A stretch of 64,000 nucleotides of DNA from Sphagnum compactum (GCA_965153455.1 OZ234495.1:11962875-12026874), one strand, 5' to 3'; numbered from the stretch's first letter, positions 1 through 13,364 are shown. Numbers and translations: made by a program. Notes: generated by a model not told the origin, from the sequence alone.

Positions 1-1
1 T

Positions 2-172
2 ATACCGAATGAGATATTTGAGGTGAAGGGATTCCCAACCCTTTACTTGCATACTGCAGCTGGTGAAAACATTCAATATGAAGGCGACCATAGTAAAGCA
101 GACCTGATTGAATTTGTGAACAGAAACAGGAGCAATCCACCCAAGACAGGGGCAGTCAAAGATGAACTTTGA
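2..172 (+). CDS. PDI: Protein disulfide isomerase, C-terminal exon (partial)
   Basis: This is the 3' end of a gene that begins before the window. Frame 2 reads 56 residues to a TGA at 170-172. It carries the thioredoxin-fold cis-proline block (EVKGFPTLYL) followed by Y-x-G, as in the last thioredoxin (a') domain of PDI, and ends in AVKDEL, a KDEL ER-retention signal. Family knowledge: PDIs oxidise and isomerise disulfides of secretory proteins in the ER lumen. The CxxC active site would lie upstream, outside the window. The last exon is open from the window edge, so its 5' boundary is not visible. A typical 3' UTR with a poly(A) signal follows. Which PDI subclass this is cannot be decided from this stretch. 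Confidence 0.93.
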   Translation: MPNEIFEVKGFPTLYLHTAAGENIQYEGDHSKADLIEFVNRNRSNPPKTGAVKDEL

Positions 173-381
173 GCAGTAATTAACACCCTCATTTACAAAG
201 CTCAGGCTCCCATACAACACAGCAATGAGTCTGATCCTTTGACTATGTAGAGCACTTTTTGAATTTTCAGTGTGGGCTTTCTGCACAAAGGCTAAATCAA
301 TGATAGCACATTCACCTCATCTTTTCTTTTCTTTTCTTCTTTCCATGCTATATATGTATAAAGGATAAAAGATTGGAGGCT

Positions 382-387
382 AATAAA
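382..387 (+). promoter_or_regulatory. Poly(A) signal of the PDI gene
   Basis: A canonical AATAAA lies about 210 nt after the PDI stop codon, in a T-rich then A-rich context. It is the best candidate for the 3' end signal. The cleavage site would be some 15-30 nt further on. Confidence 0.55.
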
Positions 388-399
388 GTTATGTGTTTC

Positions 400-3300
400 T
401 TAACCATGAACATGGTTGTGTAAACGGTGTTGATCCTGAAGAGCACCAGATGAAATGCCTTTGGTTGTATTCGGAAGGTCTCTTCAATACCATCTCATGA
501 CTCATTGGATATCTTTCTGAAGAATGTGTGCGTGCCTAAGAATTACACAGGACTAATGTTTGAAGGAACAAGTGGTCTGCAAATCAGAGCTTTCATTTAC
601 ATTAGTTTCTAGGATGATTGTGAGACCCCAGGGTAGGGGTGCCAGGGGTTTTTGTTAATATTCCTCTGGCCAGGGGTCAAGGACCCAGGGTTTTCCACAA
701 TATTTTATACTGCAGGTAATGACCAACATTGACCAAACCAATTTCTGGTCTTTGTACTGAAGACTCGATTTTTCTGTTGGTAAATTGGTTTGGGGAATTG
801 AGAAATTGACAGTGAGGATTCCTAGAGGGTGGTGGCCATTCTGTAGAAGAAAGAGTTCTTGCTGTAGTTGTTGATCTGGGTGCCATATTATTTCCAAAAG
901 TGATCGAGGCTGTTGAATGGATGCTTGAATTAGCCTTGAACAACATCTGGTGGACATGAAGCACAAGCCACAGGTGCTCACAAGACCCATTATGCAAATA
1001 GGGAACAAATTATGTAAGTGTGTGGCAAGTAAAGTCTTCCTTTACCTTTTTTTATGTATCCAATCTGAAGACAAGAGCTAACTGCCCATCTCTTGGTACA
1101 AAATCATGGTCACTTGCTTCACCAAAAATCCCAAAACCATTCCCTTAAAACTCTCCAAAGAGACCTGCACAAATGTAAATGAACTAAACTGACTTGGTCA
1201 CCTAATCTGAGTCCTTAAACCCTAAAGGAAAATTCCTTAGTAAAGAGCTTTCTTGAAACTCATTTTTTCCATATAGGTGAATTTGAAACTTCATCTAGTG
1301 CAACATAAGAGAATCATGGCCAATTGCCTACACTTCTACTTATAAATCTAACAAAGACTTAATATAAGTTCAAAATTATAATGGTCAGGTCTTCATTCTA
1401 TAAACAACTGAACTTCCTAGACAATATCCTAGCCAAGGCACTCTTACTTAATGTCCCCATTTATCTCCCAAGAGCTGCTTACATCATTTTATCATGTAAC
1501 TTCCCCATACCATAACTACTAAACAGAAATCAGCAAATAGAAAGAACATTTTACAACATCCGATCCAACATCTTAACTGCACTTCCTACAACTTCTGAGT
1601 TTTTAAACCAGAAATTTAAAGTAATATCCTGTATTCTGCATAATGCTACCAAAATGATACGAATCTAATGTAAGGAACCTCACTAATGGCAATGTTTTTG
1701 TGGTGTTATTGTTTTGCCAATACATTTGCAATGCTAGTTTCCAGCATGCACTTTGACACATCACTTCATAATTGAAAGTAGCTCCTCAATTGCATGAATT
1801 ATAAACGTATCTACTAGATAGTTAACCCGGTTGTAAATCTCATGAAGTGGTCCATTTTGGGTGTTCTTGTTTTGGCAAATACTAGTGCATGAGTGGTGAG
1901 CATTGAGTCATGAGCATTGTAACAAATATTCATAATCAAATTCAATAATATAAGATTGTACAAGGACAAATGATGGATGAATGTAGATGGATGATGAATG
2001 GATGAAACATTAATGAAAAGTCTCTTAGGTTCATTAGTTTCATTTTGGTCCTCCTCGGAAAAACACTTAAATTGTTGTTGTAAAACGTGATATTCCTAAT
2101 GCACAAAATGTAAAATTGTTTGAAAAAGAGACAAGTAAACAAAAGAGATGTTCCAATCCAAAACATTCAACATAGTTAGAATAAGAATATGGAAATGGGA
2201 AAGCAAAGAACAATTTCATATTTTTAAAAAATAAATGATATCATCAAAAATCATCTCATAGACGAATGAGCACCATGTTCTTATATTCTTTGCCATATGG
2301 AATTCTTTGCATGATTCAAAACCCTTTAAGTCTAGAAAATCCTTAGCAACACACAAATTATGCATGTAATAACATTTTTTTTTCTTTTTAGAGGACATGG
2401 TATTGATATGGGTAATTTGAAATTTTGGGTCAATCAATTATAGTTCAACCTCTTTCTTTATCCATGGAAGGAGGTGTGGGGCTCTTTGTTTTATTGTTGA
2501 TGATGGATCACAACCCTAGGCAACATCATGTACAAAAAAACATTTCAACAAACATACAAAGGGATGAATGGAAGAATATTACAAATGCAAAATTGAATTA
2601 TAGTACATAAAAGCTTCCACTTACTTACTACAACATTGATGGCAATTAGAACTTATGAATTTTTGCAAGAGATGAATTATCATTCTCATCATCTCCATCA
2701 ATAAAGTCATGCAATTATGTAGACATAGGTTGTTTGGACTATTGTAGTGTGGATAGACATTTTCACCAAAGTTCTATGTCACCTTCCAAACTAGGTACAT
2801 GTTGCCCAAACTCCAAAGCAATGGGATAGTAGAACCCAAGAATAATAATGCACAAGATTGGAAGAAGCCAACAAAATAAATCAAATTTGAGAAGCTACAA
2901 TGACATTTCATATGTATAAGTAAAACCCTAAAAAAATACAAGAAGGTTTGATGGGGCCAATAGAAAAGAAACCAAATTTAAAAGGCTACAATGATATTTT
3001 GCATGTAAGTGGCTAAGAAAGATTAAGAATCATTCATTTGGCCACATTAAGGTAAAGGACACATTAAGGTAAGGTAGGTGACCAAAAAATCTCCATGATT
3101 TGCATGAAAACAAGGTTACAATCTTGTGGCCCTCACCATGCCTAAAATGAAAATTATTTTGAAAGCATATCATCCTTGAGATTATTATAAATCACATCAA
3201 TGTCAAATCATTCTACAGCAAATCAACTTGCTTGTTATATTAAAGAACTTGAACTTTGATGCTTACTTAGCATAAGCAAAGACATTGAACATCAAGATTT

Positions 3301-6300
3301 TCAAAAGTAATGTAATAGGTTCAATTTAAGCACATATATCATTTGAAAAAACTAATTAAAGCGAAACATGCATTGAACATCCAATATGATCATGGAGATT
3401 GTAATTAGATTTTCACATTTCCAATTGTTGTTCACAATGGAATGGAATTAATAATATTTCTTTTTCAATTCAAATCTAAAACTTCTTTTGGCACAAGATC
3501 GCACTTACCCTTATAGAAATTGTATATTTTCCTTGAATAAAGACCATACAAAAAAACTTGGTATAACTCTAATTCAAAGTGAAAAATAACTCCTCTAGGA
3601 ACATTCAAATACCAATCTCCTCATTTAAATGGACATGAACATAATTTTAAAATATGGAGGGGGTGTGTTATGGAAAATTAGAACTTCCATGTGATGAAGA
3701 AAGGGGGGTAGTTCTTAAATGGCTTTGAAACATGATGACAAATTTGACATATCAATAAAGAAAAAATAAAACCACGAATTCCAACATTTATTACAATGCA
3801 TGTTTTTATTCATGCTAGCAATAAAATGAATAATTGAAATAAGTAAGCATATATAAAGAACAAGTAAGAAATAGAAAACATTAACTAATAGGAACTTGAA
3901 GATGATTTTTTTTCTAAGTTTATGGTTGATCATCCCACTTAATATAATAATAAAAAAGGTTTTTCGTAAAATAATTATTTTAAAAATGGCCAAACCTTCA
4001 TTTGTCAATGTTTTCCCAATGGTTTTTGATGTTCCATCTTCAAATGTAATGTGATAATGATCATCAACTTCATGATAAAGATGAACCTTATTAATAAAGG
4101 TTTTTTGAAGCTACACAAATTTTAAGAAAATTATGAATTGGAAAGAAGGGGAAAAAATGAAAAAAAAACTATATATATATATATATATATATATACGTGG
4201 TTACACAAGATACTTAATTCCATGAAGTTCATTTAGTGCATTTAGCTTCTAAGGTTATTAAAAGAAAAGGAAACAATTCACTTGCAAAACATCAAACATT
4301 TTATTATAAGAATCTTAACCACGCAAAACAAGGATGCTCACATTCATGAAACATAAAGATCAAGAGCACACCAAGGTTCTTGTCACACCAAAACATCACA
4401 AACTTATAATAATGAAAAAGTGATTCCAAAGTCCAAACCACCAACACCAAGAAATTTAATCAAAAAGCCAAAACCAGAAATAAACAGACTAAATTAAGTA
4501 AAGGAAATAATCACCAAACTAACCTATTTACTTTATATTAATATGGTAATTAATGAAAATTAGTTAGTTGAATGTTCGAACAAAGGCATCATTGCCTTTG
4601 AACAATCCCATGAGGGGGAAATGACTTTTTTTTTTGTGGATTTATTATTATTATAAATGTTGAGCCATTGACATTTGGAAGCATCAACCTTTGAATTAAT
4701 GGTAACATCATAAATCAATTTTTATGTTATTTCCAAATTAAAATTCTTTAGCTAATTGATTTTGAATTGTTAAAGGAATTTGGGTCCCAACATTGGATTG
4801 ATAATAGGTCATAGCTTCATAAGTTTGTGTTGTAAATTTTTTAGCTTTGAAGCAACATTAGTCATTACTTATTTTAGTTTAATTGTAATTATATTATTTG
4901 GGTTTTCAAACTTGTATAATTCGACTACATCATGTTTGGCTTCCATAATTTCATGCTAAATGTAACAAACATGTGAAATGACCAATTCAAAACATCACAA
5001 CAATTATGAATTGACATGAAACAAATTTATGTATGTAAAAATTTGTACATTGAAAAAATTTCAACAAAGGTCAATTGTATCAAATAATGCTAAGTATGCC
5101 CTTCCTTAGTATTTGTTAAATTTGTGTATTATTTATTTGACAAAATGTCATTGATATTTGTAATCTCAACCATGTTGACCTTAAAGATTATGTGAACAAA
5201 CTTTTGAGTAACATGAACTTTTTCATTGGACTTGAAATGGTAAATCTAAAACAAGATGCTAAAAACATGCAAGACATAATAAAACAAATAATGACAAAAA
5301 AAAAATTAAATGAATGTTTTAACATTGGTAATAAAATAAATGAAGCTAAAATTACTTACATATTGACATTAATCATGGGTGTTTTGAGGCATTTTTTATT
5401 CATTCATTTGACATAAAGGACCTATGCTTTTAGACACATTTACCACATCTCATCATTGAGATGCACCTAATTGATGTAAGACAACCAAAGCTTTGAATTG
5501 ATGATTGTCATTCCATACATGAAAGTAATTATCCTTCAAATGTGGAAGGGTTGGTTTTGTGTCAAAAAGTGCTTCAAGCTTTTCAAACTTCCATGAGGAA
5601 CTCCAAGACTCTATTTTCTCAAATGTAACATTTTCAATTGCATCACAAATGTTTTTTTTAAAGAGACATAAAAAACTAGATCATAACCAACATAAAGTTT
5701 TTTTCTCATGTTAGTTAGATATTGATATGTACGGCAAGTCTAACAACTTGTTTGCAAACCATTTTGCATGAAGGGGTGTTCGTTATCCTACACAACCAAA
5801 ATAATATTTGATTAAAAAGAAACCTAGCTAGCTTTGGATGATAGAAAAGGAACCAATTTGCAAACATATTAAGGGTAAAAAAAAGAATACGGAAAAAGGA
5901 AACAACAAAACAAACAAAATCAAAATTCAATTCAATTCATAAGAAAAATTAGATGTAAAACAATTATTTAAAGAAAAAAATGCAAACCAAATTCTATTTC
6001 ATAAGTGAAACTATATGTTAAAAACCCTATGTCTTGCACATGTGACTAAAAAAAACCTAAACCAAATCTAATTTGCTCGAAAAACTTGATGTAAAAGCAA
6101 TTGTCTTCCGCATGGATGCATTTATGTATGTGTGTAGATCAGTGTTGTGTGCACACTTCTTTTGTTTGTGTGGATCAATGTTTGCTCAATACTTCTTCCA
6201 TTAGTTTCACAATGTCTTAGGTTTTGTTTTTTCTTACTTGAAACACAATGGCAAATTCAATGGATGTTGAAATTTTCCCTTGAGAATGGACAAGTTCAAA

Positions 6301-7515
6301 CTTTAGATTAGTTCCATTCTTTTGAAAAAAACCAATTTCAAATTCAATGAAGGGAGTAACACAAGCCATTTATAAAAATCCCATTGAGAATTCTAGAAGC
6401 AAAGAATGGCACGTTTCACTAAGAAAATATCCAAGTTCTTCAAGAGGAATAAGTTTTAATCGAGCTAGAGGTATAAGGATTTGCCAATGTTAATATGGAA
6501 CCCATGATCCTTGAGTTGGTTTAATATATATTGAAAAGAAGATTATTAACTACCTTTTGTTACTTAAGATAGTAAAACCTTCTGGTTAGTGAAAAAACAT
6601 TTGGATTAATCAAAGGTTATGTAGTGTCAACTTGAAAATTTTATAATCAAATAGCACTATAAAACATGTTTAAGTGTTTCACTTTGAAAGGAGAGTTTTC
6701 TAAGTGCATGTGAGGAGGTAAGAATAATGGGAAAGAAGGTGGGGGTTTATCAATTTAATGACCTGATTTATAAATATAAAATTTATAATCATTGAAAAAA
6801 TTTATGGAATGTACTCTACTAGTGAAATCAAATCTTTAAATCTTAATTTTATGATCATTTAGCTTCCCTTTGAAAGGGAAGTTTTCAAAAGGTATGTGCA
6901 AAAAATCAAGATAATGGTGAAGTAGGTGAAGGTTTGGAAAGGGTATTCAACAAATAGTTGTAAAGGTGAAGTTAATGTGCCTTTTCATATCCATGTAGAT
7001 TGGTGGGGAAGGGAGTGACAGAGTTAGGCTTGGAAGATATATAATCCTCAGAACAAAAAATACATATTGCTAAGACTAGATAGATCAAATACTCACTAAG
7101 TTGAAGATTCTCACAATTAGGTCAGGTTGAGTCCAATGCAACACATAAGGTTCCGGGTTTACAATAGTCCAAACCAACTATTGTTTTACTACATCTAATA
7201 CAACATTTGACAACAGCATGAAATTCCTCTTGGGAACTACTCTGACATGGTGTACTGCATCAAATCAAGTTCATGATTTTGCACATAATCAAGATTTGGC
7301 TTTTCCTTTTTCTCGGGTTGAAGTATTTGTGGAAGTTTGTGAGATGCAGAGCACGCAGCCGGCAGATTCTGAAGAATGGAAAATAAGGTGAACACAAATT
7401 TTGTTATTTGAGACCCTGGTGGGGTGATATTTGTTTGGTGTCTTTTGAGGTGCATATGTGCATGTCTATTTGAGATTTCAAATCTGGATTCATATGGCTT
7501 AAAGTGATCATGATT
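400..7515. other. Gene-free AT-rich intergenic region
   Basis: No frame shows splice-consistent protein-like sequence. Two overlapping minus-strand open frames at 655-1008 have no recognisable motif and are probably chance. A (TA)n microsatellite lies near 4169-4194. Short GGATGAATG-type runs occur around 1970-2005. The remainder looks like decayed intergenic DNA. Confidence 0.6.
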
Positions 7516-7926
7516 CTGCATTGAGAAAGTAGATGTTGTGAAGTGGATTTTAAAGAACGTGTGTTCAATGGTTATAAGAGTTGCAGGCATTGAGTGTAGA
7601 TGTTGTGAAGTGGATTTTAAAGAACGTGTGTTCAATGGTTATAAGAGTTGCAGGCATTGAGTGTAGATGTTGTGAAGTGGATTTTAAAGAATGTGTGTTC
7701 AATGGATATAAGAGTTGCAGGCATTGAGTGTAGATCTTGTGAATTGGATTTTGAAGAATTCGTGTTCAATAGGTATAAGAGTTGCAGGCATTGAGTGTAG
7801 ATGTTGTGAATTGGATTTTGAAGAATTCGTGTTCAATAGGTATAAGAGTTGCAGGCATTGAGTGTAGATGTTGTGAATTGGATTTTGAAGAATTCGTGTT
7901 GAATGGATATAAGAGTTGCAGGCATT
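7516..7926 (+). repeat. 67-bp tandem repeat, about six copies
   Basis: The marker GTTGCAGGCATT recurs at 7581, 7648, 7715, 7782, 7849 and 7916 (within a base), an exact 67-bp period. Copies fall into two variants. The first three read AAAGAACGTG or AAAGAATGTG, and the later ones read GAAGAATTCGTG. Each unit holds a pyrimidine-poor TTGCAG that could act as a splice acceptor, and the last copy is directly fused to the PH-domain exon. Minus-strand open frames here only reflect the period, which is not a multiple that conserves a frame across units. Confidence 0.93.
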
Positions 7927-10900
7927 GCTATGGTTCAATCCTTTGAAGGTGGGCTCACTTCTGCTTCAGAGAGGTGGCCCTGAAAGACAGTGGAAGAAAC
8001 TCGATTGCTTAATCAAAGACAATTTCCTCTTCTATACCCACAAGCTGGTTTTGCAAAAGAAAAAACCTATCCCTAAATTACTTTGCTTGTCATCTTCAGA
8101 GCTATTAGCATGTGAAGTGTTGAACTATAATGACTAGGTTTGGACTCTCGTCAGACTAATCTCATTTTCTTCACATATTGGTCACTTCATGCATTGTGAA
8201 GAAGCTCATATTCTCTCAATTTCATTTTCATTTCAAGCAAGAATCTTGAATTAAGATGCTAGAATTCTGCTAGTTTTCTGTCAAGAACGAGATTTCTTTT
8301 CAACCCAGATTCTCCAGGAAGAACCATGCATGAGTGCAGAATGAGTCAGAACCCACAGGGGTGATTCCTTTAAAAGATTGCAATGTGGAGCTCATGCATT
8401 TTGGAACACAAGAAGAAGGATGGCATTCTTTTGTCATTCATATAAGGCCACAGCTAGTAGATGATGGGATTATGCTCCACAAAAAATACATCTTGGCAGC
8501 GGAAACCTCAGATGAATGCCAAGCTTGGGTGGGTAGGTCTCAAAATACAAGCCTAAAACAAGGCAATTGAGTGACAATTACATGAGATGTGCCACACATC
8601 AAAAGTCCTTGCCAATTTGTTGCAAAAACAAGCCACAAAAATGAAGTCTAAGAACTGGATCTTGGAACGTATTTGCATATTTCTGAAAGAATTTCATGTC
8701 TGAAATATTGGGCTGAAATTGGGTGGCATATATAGATATCATACGATGTGCTTCCCAAGTTAAGCAGATTTTACACATACAACTTGAGCATGCAGAGAAA
8801 GAGGTAAGGTTGTCATCATCCTATTTGTTTTCATTGGCATCAAGACAGTTTGTACAAGGTCAAATCACATGTGTCTATTGCAAGAATAAGTCCCATGAAT
8901 CACTAGACTTGAGGAGGATTAGTGCAACAACCAGCACTGGTTTACAAGGCAGTCACCCTTGAGGTGCAGGAAACATCACTTTTTCTTTGTAAAGTTTCCC
9001 TGATGTTTTCATGATGCAGTTGCAAGATCTCCAGCAACGTTGGGAGATTGCAGAGGAGCTTGATGCCCGAAAGGTTGTTTCTAATTCCATTTTTTCTCCA
9101 CTTTTCATTCCAACTTGTCTTCTGACACATAACCCACAAACCTTACAAATGGAACCTAGCTATATCTACAAGTCCTCAATCATGAAACCAGCACTCAGAC
9201 ATTACTCTTGGAACTTGAGACTTGAACCCAACATGAGCACTCAGTCCTGTTTGGGCATCAACAGCAAAGCAAGCAGCTTCAATGGCACTCAACATGCGCT
9301 ACATTTGAATTTCCTCCAGAAGATCAAGTCCAAATATTAATCATGGACTGAAGGATCAATTGATTGTTTACTTGAACAAACTTGAATGAGGGTGTTCTCA
9401 ACATTTGCATCATAGGTTGGTTACTGTTTTCCCAAATAACTGGCAATTGAAATTTTTGGGGGTGACAGTCTAAATTTCCACCATCCTATTTTGAAGAAGA
9501 AAACCCATTGTTGCTGCAAGATTTAGCTGACAATCTCATGTCACTCTACCATTCCCAAGACCTTGCACAAAAGGTGTTCATGTCTCTCCCTGAGCTCAGC
9601 TTCTGGCATCCTTTGTGCCCATCTGGTGTTGCACACTGTCCTGGTCGCAATCTATTATGCTCTATTCTCAAGGACAAGGTCTTCAATTTCCTTTGGGAAT
9701 TTTCTTGAACACTTCATTGATATAAAACGGTAAGGTATTGAACCACCTGCAATATGCCAGAGCATTAAGGATGGTGGAACAAAGAGTCGAACATTGTCTC
9801 ATCATGCTTCAATGCTTCAAAAGGCCACTACTAGGTACGTTGGATTACAACCATTTAAGCTCATACAATTGGAAACATTTCAAAAGGAGATGATCTCACA
9901 TTACACAATCCTGCTTAATTGGGAATTTTTTGCACTCTGGAAGGTTTGATGCAAAACTTCTGAAAAAACTAAAACAGACATTCACAATATTGTTTTAGAT
10001 TGTGGTGGGGTTGAGGACAGAGAAAATGGCATAGAATTTAACCCTTTGCATCAAAGTATTCCAGCAACTGTTACACCTGTATCTGAGCTTGAATGTGTTT
10101 GTATCATCACATCCTAAAGTCTGCAATGTGTTTTTTTTCAATCCTGGTCTAGCTCATTGATTTTGAATTGCAGTCTAATCCCCAATTTTACACTGCATTT
10201 TTTATGAGTGCTGTTATACCTGTAATGGCAGGCTGGAGGCACAGATAGTGCCAGGAAACTGGCCATTGGTCCAAACAGGTAACCAATTTAGCCATCAGTT
10301 TCAACTGCTGCAATTTGGGCCAATGTGGTCACATTCTTTTCCACAGGGTTTGAAAGCCCTAGGTTGTTGCATTTCCTGCTCTACCCACGAATGACTTCAC
10401 TTACATTCATTCTGTGATGACATTCAAATGCAGATTTGCGAGTTTGTGATCAATGTTTAGAATGGTTGTTACCAGCTCGGTTTTCATTGCGAGATTTGAC
10501 ACGTGAGGTAGGCTCACTTCTGCATTGGTTGTAATCTCTCGTACCAACTTGATGCCCATAGTGAAGGCTATGTAACCCCTGCAAGTCATATACCATAACA
10601 CCACGTGCATTAGCTAGCTTGTTTTGCCATTTTAGGTATAATTTAAAAACTAGGTCACATAAACATCAATCATTGAAAAAGATGTATGTCAGTCTCTGAG
10701 ATAAGAATTTTCTAACAGCTGTCCAGACATCTAGGTGGAATGGAGGCAACTTTGAGGCACGTTGGGTATCGGTATTGCAGTAGTGTTAGTTCAGGACGAT
10801 GGATAGGCAATCCACTTACCCAAAGTTTTCCAGGAGTAGTTAAAACCTCTTCAAGCTCTTCAAGATGTGATTCATTCATGGAGAATGGCACCTTGCCTCC

Positions 10901-11350
10901 TAGAATAGAACATAAATATTTTGCCATCTTTGAAAGTTCTCACTGCCATATCGCAGTTTGACACCAAAAGAGGTTTGATAGTGTTGATGCAGATTGAAGT
11001 GTTGGAAGGGCAGGAAGAGTATGGGCCAGAAGTAGCCATAATGGAACCTGCTGAGGCCATTCTTCAGGAATGTCTGAGACAGATAGCGGAAGTCTCAGAT
11101 GACAACATCAATGTGATACGCATCCCTTCCACATTCTGCCCTCATTTTCTCATGCATTTCCCGACCCTCAGCACTAGATTGAAAGTTAGACCTAGAGTGT
11201 TGAAAGTTATATAGGTGCAAAGAGACAAGACATCACAGCAATGCTAAATCTAGGGAGCAAAGATGGACAATACGAAATTTTCATGTCCAATCTAGTGGAA
11301 TACCTTGAAGAGAGGAACTTTTCAACAACATTAAGCACCTTTCCTATTTC
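7922..11350 (+). CDS. PH-domain protein with INPP4-like C-terminal region (multi-exon, ends approximate)
   Basis: Four exons with consistent phases give a PH domain: 7922-8047 (VGSLLLQRGG, then RQWKK and KDNFLFY), 8340-8532 (EPTGVIPL, then KKYILAAETSDECQAWV), 8736-8803 (helix start D-IIRCASQVKQIL) and 9020-9073 (coiled-coil-like LQDLQQRWEIAEELDARK). Donors are GGTAGG and GTAAGG and acceptors are CAG or TAG. Later likely exons are about 9497-9573 (LLLQDLADNLMSL), up to 9729 joined to 9761-9834 (RALRMVEQRVEHCL), 9999-10078, 10232-10278, 10957-11203 (INVIRIPS then LKVRPRVL) and 11239-11350. The INVIRIP...LKVRPRVL block and the LADNLMSL block resemble the INPP4 family, which dephosphorylates PI(3,4)P2 to PI3P at membranes. 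The family catalytic Cys-x5-Arg motif was not found, and exon joins between 10079 and 10956 are unresolved. The start is upstream and unseen. Decay is possible. Confidence 0.5.
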
Positions 11351-11638
11351 TGCCAAGTCCCAAGGCTGAACTTAACCCAAGCTTCTATGGGATGTAATCT
11401 CAGAATGAAAAGCACACAAATTGAGAGATTTCAGCTTGCACAAACCATTTCTATCATAATAAGTCTCACTACAAGAGATAACATGACTGAAGGTGGGTAA
11501 TACGCATCAAGTGTGTCATTATCCCCAACCCACCATCTTATACATGAGCATTACCTTTGCAGCTGCAATGTGTTTTCTGAACTAATACAAAGCTAGTTGG
11601 CTTCCGGGTATGTATTGAACATTGTCAAAACTCATACA

Positions 11639-12148
11639 AGGAAGTTGGGATTTTCAGAAGGAGCGAGCTAAGTCAGAAAGGAAAAATATACTACCCGATA
11701 CAGGTAAAATCAACAAGTTACAAGAGAGAGTGAACAACATCTATGAGCAAGAATATGCTCTCATGCAAAAAGCACTCCCTGGGATATTGGTTGAGATGCC
11801 CACAAATCCAGGATGGCAGCGCATATCATTCCTGGGTGCTTCTGACTCAGAACAGACAAAGAACCAAATCCAAAGAATTGATGGCTTGGGGTCAGGATTA
11901 TCAAACCTGAACAATGTGGGAACAGATGCTATGAGATGATCCACAAATGCTGCAGCACATGCAAAGACAAGTACTGTAAACAACCAAGAGCAAAGACAGA
12001 ATTAGGTCACATCCAACAAAGAGCATTCACTTACCTCATTTACAAGGGCTCTACATTAAATCAGCTCATGAAACACAGTTTACAAGAGAATAGACAAGAT
12101 GCAAAATTGAGTACTAACACATTCAAAGGATTGGGATCAAGACACTAA
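11639..12148 (+). pseudogene. Open frames downstream of the PH/INPP4-like gene, possible 3' end or decayed exons
   Basis: An exon-like stretch follows TTTTCAG at 11657 (KERAKSERKN...), ending at a GTAAAA donor. It is then followed by long open frames to 11939 and, in another frame, to a TAA at 12146-12148. The last frame contains NTFKGLGSR, reminiscent of the N-T-x-K-x-x-G-S-R motif near the INPP4 C terminus, but the phosphatase loop that should precede it is not recognisable. It may be the true 3' part of the neighbouring gene, a degraded version of it, or chance. I do not assign a function. Confidence 0.25.
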
Positions 12149-13364
12149 ACTTTCTCCACCAAGATTTTTTTGGGGGACAAATTGGATCTTGCATTTTCTC
12201 AGCTCAAAGGATTGCTCAAATGTAGGTTAATTTGTGGAAGTAAACCTTGACTGTCATTAGTGATTTAAAGACCTAATTCAAAAATGTCTTTGGGGGTGAG
12301 ATAGCTCTCAAGTGGTGACTCTTAAAATACCCTAAACCCTAAAGGGCTAAATTGAAAAGGCTTCTTTCAAGATTGAAAGATCCAGGCCACTTAATGTTAT
12401 ATACTTGGTAGCCTTTTGGTTTATTTAGATGAACTGGTACAAAAAAGTTAAAAGAAGAAGAATCTGCTTTGTAGATTTTTAAACACTTGGTCAAATTTGA
12501 TCAATCACACCCCAAAAAAGAGTTCATCAGATTTAGACAGGTTCCTAGTGTTAAGTCAGTTTTTGGACCAGATTTTCTACTCCTTTGAGAGTTTTCTAAT
12601 AACTTGTCACCATCAATGCTAAATCCTTTTTGGGATCATCATCACCAGTGTTTTTTCTTTTTCAAATTTTTCATGGTGCTCCAAAAGTGGCGATCAGCTA
12701 CAAGAGAACCAAATCTGGTTACAAGACAAATAAAGAAATAACAAATCTAAGAATCCTATTACATGATGACAAACCCATAGAACCCACTAATTAAATATGA
12801 CAATTTCGAAAGACTACAGATACAAATCTGCCCAATTCCTTCAAAAAATCTTGACAATTTCATAACCTTCTTCCTCAAAATGTGGTGAATTGTTTGGAAT
12901 TTTTTCAAAAAGTTCCCTTGACACTGTTGCTTGGGACTTTTTTTTCAGCAAAATGGCGAAAATACGCCACCAAAAAAACTCAATGATTGCCATTAATGCA
13001 ACATCACCCCAAAAAAAAAGGCTTGACACTCACGTTAGAGCATCCCCAGCAATACTCACTATGTGTGTCCCTGCGCATTACAATTGGATGAAGAACAATG
13101 GAAAACATACCGGCTTGGCTCAGCAAAATGCTTTGACCGAGCTTTTTTGCAAAGTTTCTTGAGGCTAGTAAAGGCACTGAAAAAGTTTCTGCACGTGCCA
13201 CCAGAGAAGAGTGTAATAATTATGATCTGACTACTTCTCCCTGTTTCAAGAGATTGGCCAATCATAATGATTGGTCCTGGTGGTTTGCTATTAGTAATCT
13301 CCCACCTATTTGTGCGTGTTGGCGACAAAATCAAGAGGTGAAGCGGAAGCATGTGGAGTAGGAG
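12149..13364. other. Intergenic region before the amidohydrolase gene
   Basis: No coding signal is convincing. Several overlapping open frames on both strands (for example 13059-13571 minus) lack motifs. The last 40 bases are the putative 5' leader of the amidohydrolase gene. No TATA box is clear. Confidence 0.5.

Noticed and set aside
655-1008. Two overlapping minus-strand open frames of over 100 codons next to PDI
   Set aside because: No motif, no splice sites, and both frames are equally open, which points to local composition rather than coding.
7237-7938. Minus-strand open frames with repeated MPATLI-type peptides
   Set aside because: They translate the 67-bp tandem repeat, and repetition alone explains them.
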